64,000 bases of DNA from Nymphaea colorata (Eukaryota; Streptophyta; Magnoliopsida; Nymphaeales; Nymphaeaceae): assembly GCF_008831285.2 (NCBI RefSeq), contig NC_045142.1:11734716-11798715 (forward strand), written 5' to 3'. Positions 57,150 to 64,000 of this stretch are shown here, one piece after another. Both the position numbers and the translations under genes were made by a program. Every line of letters starts with the position of its first letter. The first letter of the stretch is position 1. A model generated the notes under the pieces. That model saw only the letters and a program-made list of their open reading frames with translations, was not told where the DNA came from and did not search any database.

Positions 57150-58040
57150 TATGAGGGCCATGAATGGGGTGACCAGGTTGACCTTATGGAAATTTTAATG
57201 ACAATTTCTAGGTCTATGCGAACCCTGGCCCAGGCGATTACACAGCTGGTAGAACTGGCTTCACCATCAAACCCACCATAACACCTCAACCAGATACCAA
57301 CAGCTAGCATAAGGATTTCATGGATTGAATTTACCAAAATTTATAGGAGGTGCATATACAATGGATGCTAATGACTTGGTGAAAACCAAGAGGCTTTTGA
57401 ACCGACCGATGCCCCAAAAAACTTAAAACCTACGTATGGCACTCACATGTTGGCAGAAGTGCAAAACATTGGTAGAAAACCATCAAGTATACAAAGTTTG
57501 TTAGTAAGGAAATTAATGGAAGCATTTCAGATAGAACTTCACTGAGAAGTATATTCCTGACCATGTCAAGGAAAAAAGAACGCAACAATTCCTTGAGTTG
57601 GATCAGTGTGGTAGGACTCTCGAAGAGTATATTAGAAAAATACTACCCAAACACCTTTAATGTTGAAGAGGCTAGAACAAATAAGTTCATCAGAAGATTG
57701 AACAGTTTAAGGTTAAGGATGGTGGAAACAAGGCCAATAGATCTGATGTAGGCAGTTGAAAAGCAGACTTGGATGGATGAGACTCTGTGTTAGATTCAAG
57801 CTCATGGAAAAAAAATTATGAGTTTGGAATATCGTCACAAGTCCCAGTTAAGAAACCTTTTGGGCCTAAGCACAGGCTTTTTCCACCACACCTAGGTTGT
57901 AGGCCTTTTCCATCAAATAGGCTAACAAGGAAAAGTGCCATTTATGCCATTGATTGAGCCTTGGAAGATTGTGTCCTATGCTTAGAAGGGTACATTTTAA
58001 TTGTGGTGGACAAAGACATTTTTGGGAGAATCGCCTAAGG
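57150..58040 (+). pseudogene. gypsy gag, unit 3 (broken)
   Basis: Contains KYYPNTFNVEEARTNKFIRR and LNSLRLRMVETRP. A 22-base deletion before KYYPNTF removes the FHHLE stretch. The zinc-knuckle trace is clearest here (HFNCGGQRHFWENRLRD, last position altered). It runs directly into the RT leader HHNLPIDLKIRMAPAELEEL. Confidence 0.78.
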
Positions 58041-58109
58041 GACAAGAAGTTTCGCTATGAGAACCACTTCAAATCTCACCCAGTCAGTCACCACAATCTA
58101 CCAATCGAC

Positions 58110-60620
58110 TTAAAAATAAGAATGGCACCAGCTGAACTAGAAGAATTAAATAGGAAAATGCAATAGCTTTTCAACAAAGGATTTATCAGACCGAGTGCAT
58201 CATCTAGGGGCGCACCTGTGTTATTTGTAAATAAGAAGGATGATTCATTTCAGTTATGCATTGATTATCGGATATTAAATCAAGTAACCACCAATAAAAA
58301 CTATCACCTCACCATAATTGAAGACCTATTAGATAAGATACAGAACACTTGTGTATTCTCTAAGATTAACTTTAGATCGGCTATCACCAACTGAGAATTG
58401 AAGAAGAGGACATCCCTAAGACTGCTTTTTGAAAATGGTATATACATTATGAGTTTCATGTTCCTTCTTTTGGTTGACTAATGTGCCTTCTATGTTGATG
58501 AATTTAATAAACTTATTCAAAGAACTTATTCACCAGTTTCATATTGTGTTTATTGATGACATATTAATTTATTCATCTACTCGTAAAGACCCTGCGGAAT
58601 ACTTAAGAAAGGTATTGAGCATTCTTTGACAACACAAATTATATGCAAAATTCTCAAAGTATGAATTTTGGAATGTCTAAGATTAGCTTCTAGAGACATA
58701 TTATTCCAAGCAGTGAAATTGCATTGGAAAACCAAAGTTGTTTCAGTTCGCAAATGGAAGACTCCTTCTAATATTACTGAACTGAAAGTGTTCCTTGGAT
58801 TAATTGGACACTACAAAAGATTTATATAAGGATTCTCTCAGTTAGCACTTCCTATAACTATGCTTTTGAAAAAAGAAAACAACATTTGATTGGAAAGGAA
58901 AATGTGATCACAGTTTTCAGACTTTGGAAAATATGACATATGTTTTGGCTATTCCATCTGGTAAGGAAGGGTTTGCCATATACACCGATGCTTCTAAATA
59001 TGTTATAGAGCAGTCTTGATGTAGAATAGGCAAGTCATTCCTTATGCATCACACCAACTATGTCCACATGGGTGTAACCACCCAACTCATGTTTGGAAGT
59101 GAGGGCAGCTGTTCATGCCTTAAAGATGTGGCAAGCCTACCTATAGTTTGAATTATTTACAGACCAGAAGTCACTTATATATTTTCTCAGAAAGACTTGA
59201 ACATTGGGTGGAGTATTTGATGGACTATTTTAAGATGTCATACTGCTCTGGTTCGCAAATGTTGTAGCATATGCCCCCTACTTGCAAAGGTAATGTGACT
59301 ATAGGAAGTATGATTGTCCAAACATAAAAATTGATTGAAAGATTGACTTCCTTTCATCCCTTTCAACCTACCCCCAAGAACATTTACTTGTGTGCAACAA
59401 TGCTAAGTAATCTAATTGAGATCATTTCACAGAAACAAAAGAATGATCTTGATTATAGTCGATGCATGCTCATTGTAAGAATGATCAATCTGACTTTTCG
59501 TTGGACAATAATGATAGTGTTTGCTTCCAAGACCATTTATAGGTTCCAAATAATGCAGATATAAGAAAGGAACTATTGGACAAACTACATGCTTATAAGC
59601 ATGCAATTCATCCAGGAACAAAAAAAATTATCAAGATGCTCAGCAAAAATTCTGGTGGTCAGGAATAAAATCTGATATCACTAAACATGTGGAAAATGTG
59701 CAATTTACCAACAAATTTAAGCAGAACATCAGAGTCTAGAGGTTTATTTCAGCCATTGAGACAATGACATGTGGAAAATGTTCTATTTACCATCAACTTG
59801 CATTGGGGACTCAATTACATATGATTTCTGCATTCCACCCTTAAAACTGATGGACAATATAAATGACAATTTAACCCTAGAACACATGTTACAAGCATGT
59901 TCTCTAGAATGTAAAGGTGAATGGGACAAACATGTAAAACTAGCTGAATTGGCCTACAAACATTAGCTGCCATTGTAATATCGGCTTGACACCTTTTGAA
60001 GCTTTATATGGATGTCCATGTTGGTCGCCTATGTACTGGGAAGAAATTGGTGACAAAAATTGGAACATCCTCTAGTTCAACAGCACTATGTTGATCAAGT
60101 CAAGTTGATATGGAACAAATTATCAGCTGCTTAGGATTGTTAAAAACGTTATCCTGAGATGGGCAATGACCTCTAAGTTTTGATGGAAATTGGGACCATG
60201 TATTTTAATGTATGCCCTCAATCAGAGTATTTTAAGGACTGGTAAGAGGAGAAAATTGAATTCTAGATTTATTGGACCTTTTAAAATTCTAGGAAGAATT
60301 GGTGAAAAAGTTTACCAACTATCAATGCCACCACAATACTCTCAGGTTCATAATGTCTTTCATGTGTCAATGCTGTGAAAGTATGTACTAGATCCTAGTC
60401 ATGTGATTACCCATCATGGTTTATTAGTTCAAGAAGAATTGACATAAACAAAACGAACAATCTGCATAGTTAATGAGCATGAACAGTTGTTGAGAACAAA
60501 AACATACCAGTAGTAAGTTGAATGATAACACCATGGGACCACTGATAGTACTTGGGAATTGAAAGCTGATATGCAGAAACCTTTTCCCTGACCATTTATA
60601 TAGACATTAGAAATTTCGAG
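58110..60620 (+). pseudogene. gypsy pol remnant, unit 3
   Basis: RT text with [20 protein letters not shown] and the palm motif VFIDDILIYSS (intact), then RNase H (FAIYTDASKY) and integrase ends with the same internal loss (CGKCSIYHQLALGTQLHMIS). A later open piece (60190-60378) encodes RFIGPFKILGRIGEKVYQLS followed by MPPQYSQVHNVFHVSML, the C-terminal region of gypsy integrase. Stops and frameshifts throughout. Confidence 0.82.
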
Positions 60621-60646
60621 GATGAATTATCTTAAGGGGGTAAGAT

Positions 60647-61154
60647 TGTAACATCTAGCTTCTAGTACTGAAATCAGATTATGAGTTATTGTTTTAGCGC
60701 TAAAAGTTCTTGAAACTCACTACGTTCTTATGTGAATATTGTTAAGAAATAATATCGAAATCAAGAACTAAAAATACTTATAAAATCTATCAACTTACTT
60801 TTGTTTTTATTTCAAACCAGATGGAAAAAAGGACGTCTGATTGTTACGAAGCTCACAACCAAACTGGGAGACTATAATACTCCAATGCCCAATGAGATGG
60901 GTATTTGGTCATTGGTTAGTGGCCTGCTTGTTATTACTGACCATGACAAGGGTAGATTAGTAATTGAGTGATCTGAAATTACATTATGTTAATCACAATT
61001 AAATTTAAGTTAATGAAATTTAAGACACTAAATACAGAGGAGAAGGAGCGAAGCTCTTATGCTAAGATTAATCACTATGCTGAATTGGAATTGAAATTAA
61101 TTATAAAAAATCTAAACTAAATTCTATAACCTCTTCTTATTATTTAATTAATTT
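60647..61154 (+). repeat. 3' LTR of gypsy, unit 3 (first 508 bases before gap)
   Basis: Starts tgtaacatctag after cttaagggggtaagat. Matches the first 500 bases of the unit 1 and 2 LTRs up to tatttaattaattt, where the N run begins. Confidence 0.75.
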
Positions 61155-61254
61155 NNNNNNNNNNNNNNNNNNNNNNNNNNNNNNNNNNNNNNNNNNNNNN
61201 NNNNNNNNNNNNNNNNNNNNNNNNNNNNNNNNNNNNNNNNNNNNNNNNNNNNNN
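61155..61254. other. assembly gap of exactly 100 N
   Basis: A run of exactly 100 N, the usual placeholder for a gap of unknown size. From the unit structure, the sequence equivalent to about 45020-50332 in unit 2 would be expected between the flanks. Confidence 0.98.
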
Positions 61255-61484
61255 ATCACTTTACCTCTATAGTTTTCTCATGTGTATGATGTGTTGCCGA
61301 GGTTTGAGGAATAGAAACTTGCAAACTAGATCTACATAATGGATGAAGTTTACTACTGTACGATGAACTACATGTGTCTCATATTCTATGAAACTTTGTA
61401 TTATTTTATGCTTTACTAACTTTGGGTTATATTCGTGTTTTTTAAGACAATGCCATTTGTGATACTGTTTAGAAACTCTGTGAT

Positions 61485-61733
61485 ATGTTTCCATATTTTA
61501 TCAAATGGTTTCTTTGTTTTCGATGTTGTTTTTCTTATTACATGAATGGTACATTTTTAAATATGCATGTAAATGTGGATGCTTTAACTTGGGATATTTG
61601 TCAGAACCATAATGAACAAGAGAGAATAGGCAAACTCCCACATGAAGGATTACTAGTGTCCCTTACGAAAACCGATATGTATGTCTGTGAACATTGGTTA
61701 GCAGGAAAGATAATGAAAAAAATTTTTTGGTAG
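61485..61733 (+). mobile_element. Ty1/copia relic D segment, right copy
   Basis: Same peptide as at 50626-50810, including ERIGKLPHEGLLVSLTKTDM and CEHWLAGK. It is part of the duplicated segment and adds no independent information if that duplication is artificial. Confidence 0.68.
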
Positions 61734-63612
61734 GAGCATTCGCCCAACAGGTTTTAAGATCCTGGAGAGCTAACAAGCAATTTTAATAGTTCATTTTGTG
61801 AAGTATCGCACACTAGTTTCAAACAGTTTAGAGTCCACTTTCTATTGAAATGCTCCAATACTGCCATATATGATCATGCATCAAGGATTACGAAATTATG
61901 AACTGCATTACGATACTATGTTATTTACTTTATGGTTAAGTGGGTTGGTTATTGGCAACTATAGATTTACTCCATATTCCACTTGCTATTTTCAGGTGGC
62001 CAAATTACTCTACTTCATGAGATAATAGACTACTGCTAATCCATGAGTCTATGGCATATGTATTTTGGTCTAGACATTGAACTAATTGAGAGTATTTTGG
62101 AACCTAATGTCATATTTCGTTTTGAACACATATTCTTAAATTAACATACTTGTTGAATGTGGATGTGGTTTGTTAAATCTTTTTAATATCAAATGGATTG
62201 ACATATGTCATGAACTTCACTACTTATGCTTTGTTCTTGAATATAAGCTGATATTATTCGCAGTATGTGCCATGATGTTTTGATTCAGCTTGTATTTTGA
62301 AAGAAACAATCTTGTCTTGTAAATGTGCAAGAAGATTGAATGTGGATGGCATTGGAGAATTCTAGATGATGCCCATGAGGACTTCTCAATTAAGTAGCTT
62401 CATAATTTCTATATATGATAGTATCTAGAGCAATTATTGATTTACCAATTTATTACACAAACACGTGCACATAGTGGAGCAGATAATGTCAATTTTTTCC
62501 TTAACATGTGCATTTGTTGGATTAGGAAAATCACAAACTATAGTTTTCCAAATAAAAGAATTTTGAGTTTGAAATGTAACTCATCCACATTTAAAAAAAA
62601 AATAAAGTTTCTTTTCCTATGCAGCCCGTCCATATTCTGTTCTTTTGGTTGGCTATGTTATTGAAGGAGAACTTTAGTTAATAATATGATTGTTTGTCTT
62701 GTCATTTCTGAGAAGATTGACACAACAGTTGGGGCAGAGGCTGGTAGACAACCTGTTCTCATTTCGAAGTCTCAGGACATTAACCACTTATACGGCAAAA
62801 AAAAGAGAGGCTATGTACATGCAAATTGAAGTATAGGAGGAGTAGCACCCTTAAGCATGCACCTAAAACAGGCTTTGTATCTTAAGAAGACACGAGGATT
62901 GATGAGTGCTTTGGATCTCTTCTAGCGGCTTGCATGCGATATTCTACTAAACCAAATTCTCTGGTCTTGACTATTACTTACCATTGGTGATGTTTTGACT
63001 GACAAACAACTTAAAGTTTGGGTGAATCTAACAAAAAGTTAGGCAAGGTAAATCTAACAAAAAGTTAGTGCATCGCATCTGGAAAAAGGTGAGTTGCTTT
63101 GAGAGTACAAGTCTTTATCTCTTCTGACTGCTTCCTGTCTGCCAATGTATCTTTAATTTAGTCGTGGCGACAAACTCGTTCCTCCATTTTCTCAAGGGAC
63201 CATTTTTTCAACTGCAATGGAGATATCAATGGAAAAATTTTCTTGGATGTCCAATCAAGTGGGTGATCTTTTCAAATTAAACATTTTTTGATGTAGCAGG
63301 TAAAAGCTATCGGACGGTCAAGTAGACATCACATCAATAGAAACCATGGCACTGTAATTTAGCTTGGCACGTGTCACATATTATTCAGCTCAAGCGAGTC
63401 CAGCTTTACAACTGAGTTCAGTTGAGCTTTGTTGGTGAGTTTGAACTTGTTACATTTTTTCTTATTTCTTTTTTCCTTTAAATGAAAGTAAAAACAAAAT
63501 AAATGTTAAAATTTATCATCCATTACCTTAATGCCTTTTAAGATTACCAAACAAGAAAAACACGAGTCAAATTGTTTTTAAATAAACCAAGCTGGTGTAA
63601 CTCAAACTTCAC
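61734..63612. other. 5' flank of a presumed next PLR copy
   Basis: Same content as 50811-52693: AT-rich flank, two copies of the aacaaaaagttagg repeat (about 63027-63068), no gene. Confidence 0.5.
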
Positions 63613-63750
63613 CAGTGGTGGAGCCAAAAAAATTGATTAGAATGGCACTTGTTTAAACAAATTCAAATTTGGTGAGCATATATATATATATATATATGAA
63701 TAAATATTTAAGATTTCGCCCACATCAACCACAATGTGGCTATTCCACTG
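63613..63750. mobile_element. hAT-type MITE, right copy
   Basis: Identical to 52694-52831, including flanking octamers and (AT)10 tract. Confidence 0.66.
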
Positions 63751-63953
63751 AACTGAACACATTTTTATAACTCAAATTTTAGTGCAAGTTCATCCTTCAC
63801 TAGTTTGACATACGTTACTACAAACCCAACCACGTTGGCCGACTCATTGCACGTCCCTATATTCACAGTGCCCTATCCAGGCAGGGACTAGCTCCGCTTG
63901 CACTCTTATCCAACCTAAATAATTTCAAAAATACCGCAACTCCTCCTTTGGTG

Positions 63954-63962
63954 TATATATAT
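63954..63962 (+). promoter_or_regulatory. TATA box before the window edge
   Basis: TATATATAT at the position equivalent to 53035-53043. The PLR start codon it would serve lies just outside the window. Confidence 0.5.
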
Positions 63963-64000
63963 TTTGCGCACTGGGTGTGCACGCGACTCACTCTCAGTGA

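Larger units (their letters stand above)
56441..61154 (+). mobile_element. Ty3/gypsy retrotransposon relic, unit 3 (cut by gap)
   Basis: 5' LTR remnant (56441-56929), best-kept primer-binding site, gag (about 57150-58040), pol (58110-60620), polypurine tract (about 60630-60645) and about 500 bases of 3' LTR before the N gap. It shares the missing protease and integrase core with units 1 and 2. The 5' LTR remnant is shorter than in units 1 and 2 by about 150 bases (catg joined to tttagaggttgtg). Confidence 0.85.
61255..64000. repeat. segment near-identical to 50333-53081 (right copy, 'unit 4' flank)
   Basis: Repeats the left copy base for base as far as I could check, with five one-base indels near 61455 (extra t), 61780 (missing a), 61961 (missing a), 62425 (missing t) and 62805 (missing a in an A run). 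The coordinate offset falls from 10922 at the start to 10919 at the end, exactly the net effect of those five. It ends 24 bases short of where a PLR start codon would be. Confidence 0.9.

Overview
The window is AT-rich nuclear DNA from a flowering plant. Evidence for this is the mix of degenerate Ty1/copia and Ty3/gypsy LTR retrotransposons with plant-type coding motifs, hAT-type miniature elements, long dinucleotide microsatellites, and intron-containing pieces of a plant NmrA/isoflavone-reductase-like gene. That gene most resembles pinoresinol-lariciresinol reductase (PLR), the NADPH-dependent enzyme of lignan biosynthesis. The species cannot be named from sequence alone. I see no intact protein-coding gene, tRNA, rRNA or CRISPR array. 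Almost everything recognisable is a relic or a pseudogene.

Layout. Positions 1-5076 hold a minus-strand Ty1/copia element (copia A), cut by the left window edge. Its 5' LTR abuts, and apparently interrupts, exon 1 of PLR copy 1. After it the window is a head-to-tail array of one large repeat unit: PLR-like gene, then a minus-strand copia relic (B), an AT-rich non-coding block, a plus-strand Ty3/gypsy relic, a minus-strand copia relic (C), a hAT-type MITE, a plus-strand copia relic (D), and the PLR promoter flank of the next unit. Unit 1 runs from about 5.1 to 28-30 kb, unit 2 from about 28-30 to 51-53 kb, and unit 3 from about 53 to 61.15 kb. A gap of exactly 100 N (61155-61254) follows, then the 5' flank of a nominal fourth unit (61255-64000). 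Unit 3 is shortened by a deletion running from PLR intron 1 into copia B. The gap lies inside the gypsy 3' LTR of unit 3.

The PLR copies have lost different parts. Copy 1 has the end of exon 1, exon 2 and exon 3 but no last exon. Copy 2 has a promoter, 15 codons of exon 1, exon 3 and the last exon. Copy 3 has a promoter and exon 1 only, with a small deletion and a frameshift. None can encode a complete enzyme as assembled.

The gypsy copies share internal losses (protease, and the core of integrase), so the element was already defective when the unit was duplicated. The stretch after the N gap matches 50333-53081 and differs, by eye, only by five single-base indels. Paralogous units differ by many substitutions, so this stretch is more likely an assembly duplicate than a true fourth unit. 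I found no convincing new biological system. The main interest is the decaying gene-plus-transposon array, its short-homology deletion junctions and the probable assembly artefact.
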